In this document: positions 22,274-31,359 of the stretch, piece after piece
Numbering within the stretch: position 1 is the first letter of the stretch
Layout: each line of letters opens with the position of its first letter
Assembly (NCBI GenBank): GCA_019633425.1
Contig: WSUB01000109.1
Span: 62,001-126,000 of the forward strand
DNA length: 64,000 nucleotides
Source of the DNA: Tulasnella sp. 424
Taxonomy: Eukaryota > Basidiomycota > Agaricomycetes > Cantharellales > Tulasnellaceae
Direction of reading: 5' to 3'
Translations under genes and position numbers: made by a program
The notes under the pieces: model-generated
What the model saw: only the letters and a program-made list of their open reading frames with translations
The model's database searches: none
Told to the model about the DNA's origin: nothing

Positions 22274-22621
22274 ACTCTAATTTTGGATTGAATGCAATAA
22301 TTCCCAACTCCTCATCATGATCCTCGGATCTTCTGTCGCTTCGGACGGCTTGACACAAACCGACTTGGCACTGCATCTGTACGGCCATAGCCTGATTCTG
22401 TCTTGGGCAGGAGCTCCACCGTGCGGTCATAGTTCGGCAAGCCGTGATGAGTGAGATTGACAGGTGGACCGAAAACCGAACTGTTGCTATTCACATTCGG
22501 TCACGTGCACTCGGTCATTTCCCGACGGAGGGCAGTATAAGAAGGCTCACCCGATACAGCTCCACGAACAAACCCAACAACCGCTACCTTACATCTAAAT
22601 CGCGTCTACGCTCAGAATTCT
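22274..22621. other. Intergenic region between YCII genes 2 and 3
   Basis: 348 nt; promoter of YCII gene 3, nothing else recognised. Confidence 0.45.
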
Positions 22622-23119
22622 ATGGCTGCCGAATTACCGTCTGGGAAGAACATATTCGTCGTGTGGGCACCTGATAGCGATGCCCCAGGAACCCTCGAGC
22701 AGCGGATGAAGGTCGCACCAGCCCACGGTGCCAAGTTAGGAGCCGATCCTAGCAATCGTAAGCTCTTGGTTGTTACTGTATTACTGAAAGAGGGCAAACC
22801 TAATTTCTGTTCACCTCGTTGATAGGCGTTGCCGGACCTTTATTCACACCAGAATCTCTGACAGGAGGCGGAACGAAAATATACGGATCGTTGTTTCTTT
22901 TAGAAGCCGCAACTTTGGAAGAAGTCAAGGAGAAGGTTGAACAGGACCTCTACTGGACGTCTGGTGTGGTGAGCCTTTTCTTCCCTTGGTCTTTCGCTGG
23001 GTTATCTTCATACGTCGTGCTTTACACCTGACATTCTGCTATGCTTTCCTTAGTGGGACAAATCCAAGCTAACCATTTTACCCTTCCTACAACGGTCTGG
23101 ATCTGTTAAACTTGTGTAA
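22622..23119 (+). CDS. YCII-domain protein 3 (no presequence)
   Basis: The shortest YCII copy at 114 aa, starting MAAELPSGKNIFVVWAPD directly at the domain and so probably cytosolic. Exons 22622-22757, 22826-22968 and 23054-23119 match the positions and last-exon length (66 nt) of copies 1 and 2. It ends WDKSKLTILPFL plus a short tail. Its 3' end faces family X gene 1. Remnants of this gene recur before later family X copies, so it appears to be the YCII partner of the duplicated module. Confidence 0.9.
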
Positions 23120-23435
23120 CTCGATTTTCATTGGATTAATGTCTATCAATGAGCTCGAAAGAGTTTGGTAGCATAGTGGTCCAATTCAAGGGTGTCAGAT
23201 ACCTACAGTAATCGTTGAGGTGGCCGAATATACTGTCCTTGTATAGGTCAATCCGGGACTTTCGGCATCGTAGTAAGCATGTGCGTCGAGCTTCCGAATG
23301 GAGGGCAGGCCCCCACATCACGACCGCTGCAAGACACGCATCCAACACTTCATTTCACAGATTAAGTTACAAGACATCCGTTTTTAATAGCGAGCTCGAT
23401 TGTACTCCTATCTTCACTTGGGGGTCGTGTCAGGT
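23120..23435. other. Convergent spacer between YCII 3 and family X 1
   Basis: 316 nt of 3' flank. Much of it (from about 23240) recurs after the next two family X genes, near 25210 and 26935, as part of the tandem unit. Confidence 0.6.
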
Positions 23436-24281
23436 TCAAAAACCAGCCGCTAAACGAGGTGGACAAGTCAACAATCTTCGCCGAAATATAACCCCCAGCC
23501 AATCACCCACCACAGGCGTCTCGGTGTTTCCATTAGCGTAATAATGGGCAACGTAGGCAGTTCGGTTGCTCACGCCGTAAACGCGTTTGGACTTAAGTTC
23601 GACTGACCAAGAGAGCTGATAATCAACTACAATTTGGGCGATTTGGGCGATCAGGACCCATAATGGCGGAATCCGAGGCTGAACGGGTGTGTGTCGCACT
23701 TACCGTCATTGGCTTCGTCTTTCCAAACCGTTCGGAGACTGCCGTCGTACCCGAGGTGCCATTTCCAACTGACAGGTCCCTTGGTGTTGTTCGAAGCGGT
23801 TAAGGGCGGGTAGACGGATGGAAGTGTCGTATAGGTTATAGCGGCCCATCTATATTTACACGCAGTAAAAGTATGGACGCGTTAATTGCTCGGTGAGTTC
23901 TCTCATATTGTCCGAAGTTAGACTCACTCCCATGAGTTTTTACCAAACTCCTTGTCGGGTGTACTTTTCGCAAGTCCGATCCAGTGCATCCCAGAGGCGT
24001 TTGCATTCTACGGAAGAGCACACGCATAAGCTGTCTAAAACAGTCTCCGACTATGGCAATGTGGAAATAAAAGGCACGCTTACGAGACATTGAAGAATGA
24101 CGGTCTCTTCGGCGGGAGCGATCCGAACTCTCAACGCATTTTCGTACTCATCGCAGGTAATCATGTTGTTGTAAGGCCCGACGTCCCTGGAGACGTATTG
24201 GCCGGCCCCAAGGTTGGAGCTGAATACTTTGATGCGGCCAGTGAGTGCGGGGCGCGCCCAGGTGTCGGTTGAATTGAACAT
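23436..24281 (-). CDS. Family X protein 1 (unrecognised small protein)
   Basis: I do not recognise this family. Four exons: 24084-24281, 23928-24007, 23704-23849, 23436-23626 (204 aa). Landmarks: LTGRIKVFSSNLGAGQYVS, then ALRVRIAPAEETVILQ, HWIGLAKSTPDKEFGKNSWE (exon 2), LGYDGSLRTVWKDE (exon 3) and VDYQLSWSVELKSKRVYGVS (exon 4). Alternating hydrophobic/polar stretches suggest a beta-rich fold. No signal peptide, membrane segment or metal motif. The exon 4 tail differs from copies 2 and 3 after the conserved NTETPVVGD. A TATA-like box (TATAAAAT on the gene strand, 24351-24358) lies about 70 nt before the ATG. Confidence 0.8.
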
Positions 24282-24350
24282 TGGAGTTATGTAGAGGAGG
24301 AAAGAATGGGAAAAGTGAGGATCAAGATTAAGAGGTTACATAGAAGCTAG

Positions 24351-24358
24351 ATTTTATA
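24351..24358 (-). promoter_or_regulatory. TATA-like box, family X 1
   Basis: TATAAAAT on the gene strand about 70 nt before the start codon. Matching boxes occur at the equivalent place in units 2 and 3. Confidence 0.55.
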
Positions 24359-24667
24359 CTATCCATGTTAGTAGCATGCCTAGACGCTCGCGGTCCTCCT
24401 GCCCATCGATGGTGTCTGCGGCATCGAAGAAACGCCGCCGTGGAGAACCGCGCACGGAGGTGATTGGTAGATTTCCTATCTAGAAGCTTAATAGAACCAT
24501 ATATAAATAAGGCCACACTGAGATGCTGATGATATTTCAACAAAAACCAAACCGGGGCCGGGGAGGGATGGGACAACTCGGGGGCCAACTGTGCGATCAC
24601 CGAAGCGACCTAGGCCAGAAGTCCCGGCCCCGACGTTTTCTTGTCCGACTTGACGCGAAAGCATATG

Positions 24668-24682
24668 TGACATCATATGTAG
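24668..24682. promoter_or_regulatory. Conserved upstream element TGACATCATATGTAG, unit 1
   Basis: Identical 15-mer in all three close tandem units, about 385-400 nt upstream of the start codon. The TGACATCA core resembles a bZIP/ATF half-palindrome. Confidence 0.45.
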
Positions 24683-24879
24683 GTTCTCGAGATTAATTGC
24701 TGGGTGGAAGCTTCTTGGAATCTCGGATCGAAAGCGACAACCGCTCGAGATGTGGTTGTTCCACGTGGTTACCTCCTAGCCGTGCCCCTCTTTAGGCTCA
24801 GTCGCTTCAGAAATATGTCCGAGCGAGAGAATATATCGTAGATGACCCTTGAATTTCGCTCCTTTATGCACCTCTGGTA

Positions 24880-25090
24880 GAAGTCAAGGGAAAGAATGAA
24901 CAGGACATTACTGGACGTGTGGCGTGGTAAGTCCTTTCTGCAGTGTCCTTGGGGTTTCGCTCGGTTCTCTCAATGCGAGGTCCTTCACATTCGACACTCT
25001 GGTATTTGCCCCTGAGCCTTAGTAGGACAAATTCAAGTTGAAAATCTCACCCTTTCTCCAAAGGTATGGATCTGTCTACCTTGTGTGATT
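24880..25090 (+). pseudogene. YCII pseudogene fragment (module copy 2)
   Basis: Matches the end of exon 2, the intron and exon 3 of YCII gene 3: gaagtcaagggaaagaatg, then a GTAAGT donor, then AGGACAAATTCAAG where the gene has TGGGACAAATCCAAG (conserved Trp lost). The 5' half is absent. It sits between family X genes 1 and 2, where a YCII partner would be expected. Confidence 0.8.
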
Positions 25091-25436
25091 CGCTTTCCGT
25101 CGATTTTAATTCATATCGTGGTGCAAGTCAATGACGCAGAGAAGCCTGCTCCTTGCAGTGACCGTTAAAACGATAGAAGTCCCACTGATCTCATGATAGC
25201 TTGATCGTGAACTTTATACATTGTAGCAAGCATGGGCGTCGATTTGCCAAATGCAGGTAGAGGCGCGAGCGCGTGCCCCCATCACAACCACCGCCAAACA
25301 TGCACCCAACATCATTTCATAAATTACTTTACATCCAAGATATTCCTCAGTATCGGCACGATTTTTTCCCCATCTTTACTAGAAGGTCATGTTCATGTCA
25401 GGTTCGAAGACCAACCGCTAGACGAGGTAGACAAAG

Positions 25437-26245
25437 TCAACAATCTTCGCTGAGAGATAACACTTTCAGTGAATCACCCACCACGGACGTCTCGGTGTTC
25501 CCAGTGTTGCAATAAAAGTGGTCGACGTAGGCCTTTCGGTTACTCACAGCAAAAATACGTTTGGACTTGAGGTCGACTGACCAAGAGAGCTGATAACCAA
25601 CTACAATTTGGGCGGTTAGGACCCATAATGGCGGAATCCAAGGTTAAATGGGTGTGTCGCACTTACCGTCATTGACTTCGTCTTTCCAAACCATTCGGAG
25701 AGTGCCGTCGTACCCGAGGTACCAATTCCAACGGACAGCTCCCTTGGTGTTGTTAACAGCCGTTAAGGGCGGGTAGACGGATGGAAGTGTCGTAAAGGTT
25801 AAAGAGGCCCATCTATATTCCAAATGCAGTAGAATAATGGACTTGTTAGTTGCTCGGCGAGTTCTCTCAGATCGTCTGAAGTTAGACGCACTCCCATGAG
25901 TTTTTACCAAACTCCTTGTCGGCTGTACTTTTCGCAAGTCCGATCCATGGCGTCCCGGAGGCGTGTGCATTCTACGAACGAGCACACACGTAAGCTGTCT
26001 GAAATAGTATCCGATTACGTTAATGTGAGAGTAAAAGGCACGCTTACGGGAGCTTGAAGAATGACGGTTTCTTCGCCGGGAGCGATCCTGACTTTCAACG
26101 CATCCTCGTATACATCGCAGGTAGCCACGCCGTTGTGATCGCCCATAATCCTGGAGACGTATTGGCCGGCCCCAAGGTTGGAGCTCACTACTTTAATACG
26201 GCCAGTGAGTGCGGAGCGCGACCAGGTCTCAGTTGAATTGAACAT
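25437..26245 (-). CDS. Family X protein 2
   Basis: 195 aa from exons 26048-26245, 25892-25971, 25667-25812, 25437-25600. Exon lengths 198, 80 and 146 equal those of copies 1 and 3. Landmarks: TGRIKVVSSNLGAGQYVS, PWIGLAKSTADKEFGKNSWE, LGYDGTLRMVWKDE, LSWSVDLKSKRIFAVS; it ends LSEDC. An upstream in-frame ATG would add a 24-residue hydrophobic stretch, but copy 3 has ATA there and the same stretch is untranslated leader, so I chose the shared ATG at 26245. TATA-like box at 26315-26322. Function unknown; no motif of a known enzyme or lectin family was identified. Confidence 0.8.
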
Positions 26246-26314
26246 CGTGGAAGTGTAGAGGAGGAAAGAGATGGGAGAAGTGGAGATCAAGATCAAGAGG
26301 TTACGGAGAAAGTA

Positions 26315-26322
26315 CATTTATA
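26315..26322 (-). promoter_or_regulatory. TATA-like box, family X 2
   Basis: TATAAATG on the gene strand, about 70 nt before the start codon. Confidence 0.5.
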
Positions 26323-26633
26323 CCATTCAGACCTATAGCATCACTAAACCGTTCCCGGCTCTCCTGCTATCGGCGAGGTCTGGGCATCGAAGGAAGACCG
26401 CCGTGTAGAAGCGCACACGGGGGTGGCTAGCCGATTGCCCATCCAGAAAAAGAAGCATAGATTAGATAGATAAGACTACACTGGGATGTTGGTGCCATTT
26501 CAACGAAAGGCCAAACCGGGACCGGCGCGGGGATGAGCCGGTTCGGAGGCCAACGGTGCGATCGCCGAAGCGCCCGAAGCAAGAAGTCCCGGGCCCCAAC
26601 GTTCTTCTTGTCCGATCGACGGAAAGGCACGTG

Positions 26634-26648
26634 TGACATCATATGTAG
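26634..26648. promoter_or_regulatory. Conserved upstream element TGACATCATATGTAG, unit 2
   Basis: Same 15-mer as in units 1 and 3, at the equivalent distance from the gene. Confidence 0.45.
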
Positions 26649-27154
26649 GTCCTCGAGATTAATTGTCGGGCGAAGCTTCTTGGCGTCTCGCGAGATGTGG
26701 CTCTTCCACGTGGTTGCCTCCTGGCCGTTGGGCACCGTCGCTTCGGAGATATTGGATCTCTCGTCTTGGCAGATACAATATGGATCTTATCGACGGGCGC
26801 TACCTATAATAGAAAGTTTAAAACATCTTACAGAAAGTCGCGAGCGAATAGCAGACGGCTCGAGTATTGTGCGAGCGACCTAAAAACGATAGAAATCCCA
26901 CTGACCTCATGATCTCTTGATTGTGATTTTCTTTCATCGTAGTAAGCATGGGCGTCGATTTGCCAAATGCAGGTACAGGCGCAGGCGTGTGCCCCCATCA
27001 CCTACAACCACTGCCAAACATGTACCCAACATTATTTCACAGATTAATTTACATCCAAGACTTCCTCAGTATCAGGCACGATTTTCCCCATCTCTACTAG
27101 AAGGTCATGTTCATGTCAGGTTCGAAGACCAACCGCTAGACGAGTTAGGCAAAG

Positions 27155-27966
27155 TCAGCAATCTTCGCTGAAAGATAACACTTTCAGTGAATGACCCACC
27201 ACGGGCGTCTCGGTGTTCCCAGTGTTGCAATAAAAGTGGTCGACGTAGGCCTTTCGGTTACTCACAGCAAAAATACGTTTGGACTTGAGTTCGACTGACC
27301 AAGAGAGCTGATAATCAACTACAATTTGGGCGGTTAGGACCCATAATTGGGAGTAAGGACAGAATTTAGGGTCGAATGGGAGGGTATCGCACTTACCGTC
27401 ATTGGCTTCGTCTTTCCAAACCGTTCGGAGAGTGCCGTCGTACCCGAGATGCCAAATCCAACGGACAGGTCCCTTGGTGTTTTTAACACCCGTTAAGGGC
27501 GGGTAGACGGATGGAAGCGTCGTAAAGGTTAAAGTGGCCCATCTATATTTTAAAATAATGGACTCGTTAGCTGCTCAGCGAGTTCTCTCAGATCGTCCGA
27601 AGTTAGACGCACTCCCATGAATTTTTACCAAACTCCTTGTCGGCTGTACTTTTCGCAAGTCCGATCCAGTGCGCCCCGGAGGCGTTTGCATTCTATGGAC
27701 GAGCACATGCATCAGCTCTCTGAAACAGTCTCCGATTACGGTAATGTGAGATTAAAAGGCACGCTTACGGGAGCTTGAAGAATGACGGTTTCTTCGCCGG
27801 GAGCGATCCTGACTTTCAACGCATCCTCGTATTCATCGCAGGTAGCCACACCGTTGTGATCGCCCATATTCCTGGAGACGTATTGGCCGGCCCCAAGGTT
27901 GGAGCTCACTACCTTGATACGGCCAGTGAGTGCGGAGCGCGCCCAGGTTTCAGTTGAATTGAACAT
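27155..27966 (-). CDS. Family X protein 3
   Basis: 195 aa, very close to copy 2. Exons 27769-27966, 27613-27692, 27397-27542, 27155-27318. Landmarks: TGRIKVVSSNLGAGQYVS, WIGLAKSTADKEFGKNSWE-type exon 2, LGYDGTLRTVWKDEAND, LSWSVELKSKRIFAVS, end FSEDC. All frames are open and splice sites are conserved, so the gene looks functional. TATA-like box at 28039-28046. Intron 2 is slightly shorter than in copies 1 and 2. No known domain. Confidence 0.8.
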
Positions 27967-28038
27967 CGTGGAAGTGTAGAGGAGGTTGAAAGAGATGAGA
28001 GAAGTGGAGATGAAGATTAAGAGGTTACAGAGAAAGTA

Positions 28039-28046
28039 TATTTATA
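28039..28046 (-). promoter_or_regulatory. TATA-like box, family X 3
   Basis: TATAAATA on the gene strand, about 75 nt before the start codon. Confidence 0.5.
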
Positions 28047-28359
28047 TCATTTAGACCCGTAGTATCACTAGACAGTTCCCGGGCTCTCTTGCTATCGACG
28101 AGGTCTGGGCATCGAAGGAGGACCGCCGTATAGAAGCGCACACGGAGGTGATTAGTAGATTGCCCATCCAGAAACAGAAGCATAGATTAGATAGACAGGG
28201 CTAAATTGTGATATTGGTGCCATTTCAACGAAAAGCTGAACCGGGCCCGGCGCGGGGATGAGCCGGTTCGGAGGCCAACGGTGCGATCGCCGAAGCGCCC
28301 GAAGCAAGAAGTCCCGGCCCCCAACGTTTTGCTTGTCCAAATTGACGCAAAGGCACGCG

Positions 28360-28374
28360 TGACATCATATGTAG
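28360..28374. promoter_or_regulatory. Conserved upstream element TGACATCATATGTAG, unit 3
   Basis: Third identical copy of the 15-mer, about 395 nt upstream of family X 3. Confidence 0.45.
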
Positions 28375-28894
28375 GCTCTCGAGATTAATTGCTGGGCGGA
28401 AGCCTCTTGGCATATCGGGTCGAGAACGATAACCGCTCGAGATGTGGCGTTTTCCACGTGGTTGCCTTCTGGCCGGTGCCCCTATTTTGGCCCCGTCGCT
28501 TCGGAAACGTCAGGTCTCAACTTGGCAGATGCAATCTGGATCTGATTGACGGGCACTAGGTACAGGAATTTCACCTTTGAAGCATATGAACATCATGCAG
28601 AAGTCGTGGGCGAATCGCATGGCGTTAATCTCTTAGAGCCCAGAAGACGGGTCGAAATATCGGGCACCAAGATACCCTGAGATGATCCTTGAATTTCGCC
28701 CCTTTATGTACAAGCTCAACTTCTTCCTCGAGCGGTACATACTAAAGCGGACACGAGCGTGAAAGCGAAAAAGTAGGGGACCCCCTGACAGGGCGAATGG
28801 CACGTTTCCCGTTGACATCACGAACCCCATTCGACTGCCAAGCCAAGCGAAAGGCAGATGACCATACGGTCGTTGTTTCTTGGAAGGGATGCGT

Positions 28895-29030
28895 CGTCAG
28901 AAGGTGTCAAGGGAAAGATTGGCTTTCCTCGGTCTTTCACTCGATGCTTCGTGTTTGGTTCATATCCGACTCCTGCCGCCATCTCCTTGGCAGGAACAGT
29001 CCAAGTTGGATCTGTGAATTCTCGCTTCAA
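28895..29030 (+). pseudogene. Strongly decayed YCII remnant (module copy 4)
   Basis: Faint match to the 24880-25090 fragment: ggtgtcaagggaaag, then the intron-like stretch tcggtctttc, then ggaacagtccaagttgga in place of the exon 3 start. No coding potential. It lies just before family X gene 4, where the module layout predicts a YCII copy. Confidence 0.45.
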
Positions 29031-29252
29031 CGACGAGCATCTATTACGTTTGTATCAAATGACCGACATAGCCTTTTTTGCCCTAGTGCATTGCACACGC
29101 CAACCCAAATCAACAGCTCTTCATCTTCAAGACCGCCCGGAAACTCCCCAAAACAGACTCGAGGGCGGGGGTTTCCGACATCCTACGACTTCCGCTCATC
29201 TGGCTCAAATACCAACCGCTAATACCACGTAAAGAAATCAGCCCACTATATC

Positions 29253-30131
29253 TCAATCAAGCTTAAATGGAAGACTCACTACGGGCGCCTCCAAATTGGA
29301 TCCAGCCGAGTAATAGTAACCGACGTATGCTGCGCGGTCGCTCACGGCGTATATTCGTTTCGTAGACATCTCGACCGACCAATCGAGGCAGTACGTAACT
29401 AGAAGTGAGATGTGGTCCCATTTTTCGAAAGGGAATGTGGTGAGCCAACGCCAATTTGTGGATGCCCTCAGCCGAGGGCGAGAGAGGCCCAAGCATTTTC
29501 TCACCTGAGCCTCCTTCGTCTCTTTCGTCTCTCCAAAAGTTCTTTAGAGTCCCGTCATAGCCCAAGAACCATGACGTCTTGATCGGTCCTGAGGTATTTG
29601 TAGACGCTGCTTCAGGGGAAGAGTAAGAAGGTCCAGAGGTGTACGTCAGTGCAGCCCATCTTTATGAGAAACGATCGGAGTTAGCATCTCATTTCAAGGC
29701 CTCTAATTTTATGTGGAGAGCCGTACTCAGACGAATCGATGCCAAATCCTCCGTTTGTCGCGCGAGCCGCAAGTCCAAGCCAGGTGTGTCGTCGATCGGT
29801 TGGATTCTGGGTTTCCACATTGCGTAAGGGAGCCAAGAGAGCAAACAGAATCAATTTTTAAGGTTCAACTCGGGATTTTAAACGGGGGAGCGTCCACGTG
29901 TTGGGGATATTTTCACGGGTGGTGTGGACTCACTAGGCACTGAATGGCGACATAGTCCTCTCTTGGGGAAATCCTAACTCTCAGGGCATCCTCGTACTCG
30001 TCACAAGTGGTCAGGTTGTTGAGTGCGCCGAGAGTTTTGGAGACGTATTGGCCTGCACTAAAGTCGGAGCTTGATATTTTGATTCGGCCAGTGAGTGCGG
30101 TGCGAGCCCAGCCGTCGGTGGAACTGAACAT
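29253..30131 (-). CDS. Family X protein 4 (diverged)
   Basis: 192 aa. Exons 29934-30131 (198 nt), 29727-29806 (80 nt), 29505-29659 (155 nt), 29253-29398. Landmarks: LTGRIKISSSDFSAGQYVS, ALRVRISPREDYVAIQ, WLGLAARATNGGFGIDSSE, LGYDGTLKNFWRDE, LDWSVEMSTKRIYAVSD. It is clearly related to copies 1-3 but differs throughout, and its flanks share little with theirs, so this is an older duplicate. Exon 3 is 9 nt longer (three residues) and keeps phase. All frames open; presumably functional. No family identified. Confidence 0.8.
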
Positions 30132-31359
30132 GGCAAAAGAAAGAGGACGAAGGAAAGGGACCTGTTGAATTATGAGTGGAAGAAAATGAGAAAGAGGTTA
30201 AGAGTGGAGGGTGCTGTCGCTGGAGAGTCATGTAATGATAATATATTATGACTCGCTGCCGTCGTTGACGCCCGGCGTACTTATGAAGACCGCCGCAAAG
30301 AGCCCTCTTGCGCAGGATGGGTTGACCACCGACGCAGAATAGAGATTATCATTCAGTGCAGAATGGGTGAGTCGAACCGCCGTATCGATACATTCGAGTT
30401 GAGCACGGAACGGCGGGGATGTCAATGAAGCGCCCGCATCAAACGGGTCGGAAGCGAACGTGGGGCGTAAACTAGCCGATTATTGACGAATTCGATGGGC
30501 AACGATGGTGCAATTGTGTAAACGTAACGAATGAAGAGACTGAGGTGCTTGGCAGAGCGGGTCGGAACGAAGGCGTCGGAAGGCTGTGGCTTCAGCACGC
30601 GGCTTCCTCTTTGCCCGGGTAAAATACTCTTGGCAGAAACCGTTTTTGAGGCGTCGAATCCTCTCGTTGACCCACACAGCGAGCAGCGAACTAAAAAAAG
30701 TGGATTTATAGACGGGCGCTTGTCTCATCAGGAGCTACAGCCTCAGACGTGGCCGTGTTGCGGCATAGCTAGGGGGTAAAAGGAAAAAGCGGGATTCCCA
30801 CGACCCCAAACGGAGAGACAAACTATGCCTTGCCCACGTCACACGCAGAAGGACCCATCGCCAAGACTACCCAAGCCAAGAAAGGCTGTGTCTGGAAATG
30901 AGACACCAAAAGAAGCAAAAATATAAAGTGCGCAGACAGTCCCACCAAGTACACTGAAAAAAAGTGGATGCTCCCGCTTATATGGGGCGACGGCATAAGT
31001 GGAATAAAAAAAGTCCGCGGAGGATGAAATTACCAAATGCGGAGAATACGCGCTTTGATGCAGCCACAACAGGTACTAGATCAGGGCTACTCCGATTCTG
31101 ATTAGCGCACTGTCTATCAAACCCTGCCAAGCCCCATTTGAAGCAAATGTGATTGGTTGTTTATGGGCGCAACCGGGGCGAAAATGCAACGGGCAGCCAA
31201 ACACGAACATTCTTGGAGACTGGCAGTCCTCAAAGACCTTCAACCTCGCCCTCGCCAACACTCTCGTCTGCCTGGATCGTCCCCTTCCTCTCTTTCCCCT
31301 TCCCTTCCCCTGCCCCCTTTGCCCTTCCTTCCCCCCTTCCTCGTCGACATCTCCCCACC
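30132..31359. other. Intergenic region upstream of the glucanase cluster
   Basis: Holds promoters of family X 4 (leftward) and glucanase 1 (rightward). A stretch near 30855-30890 (catcgccaag...aaaggctgtgt) resembles one near 35768-35800 before glucanase 2. The last ~100 nt are pyrimidine-rich. No other gene seen. Confidence 0.5.
31258..31359 (+). promoter_or_regulatory. Pyrimidine-rich leader, glucanase 1
   Basis: Nearly pure C/T run ending at the start codon; equivalent runs precede all four glucanase genes. CT-rich tracts near transcription starts are common in strongly expressed fungal genes. Confidence 0.5.

Larger units (their letters stand above)
23240..24830. repeat. Tandem unit 1 (family X 1 with flanks)
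   Basis: Gene plus 3' and 5' flank is repeated as units 2 (about 25200-26770) and 3 (about 26930-28520), in the same orientation. Introns and upstream DNA are similar as well as exons, so the duplications are fairly recent. Boundaries are approximate. Confidence 0.8.
25200..26770. repeat. Tandem unit 2 (family X 2 with flanks)
   Basis: Second copy of the unit at about 23240-24830, also similar to unit 3. The match covers the 3' flank, all introns and about 500 nt of 5' flank. Boundaries are approximate. Confidence 0.8.
26930..28520. repeat. Tandem unit 3 (family X 3 with flanks)
   Basis: Third copy of the unit, closest to unit 2. The YCII part expected just to its left has been lost almost completely; only a short spacer common to unit 2 remains at 26880-26945. 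Boundaries are approximate. Confidence 0.8.

Noticed and set aside
26246..26317. Signal-peptide-like N-terminal extension on family X protein 2
   Set aside because: The upstream ATG is unique to this copy; the paralogues have ATA there, and the stretch contains the region just after the TATA-like box, so it is untranslated leader.
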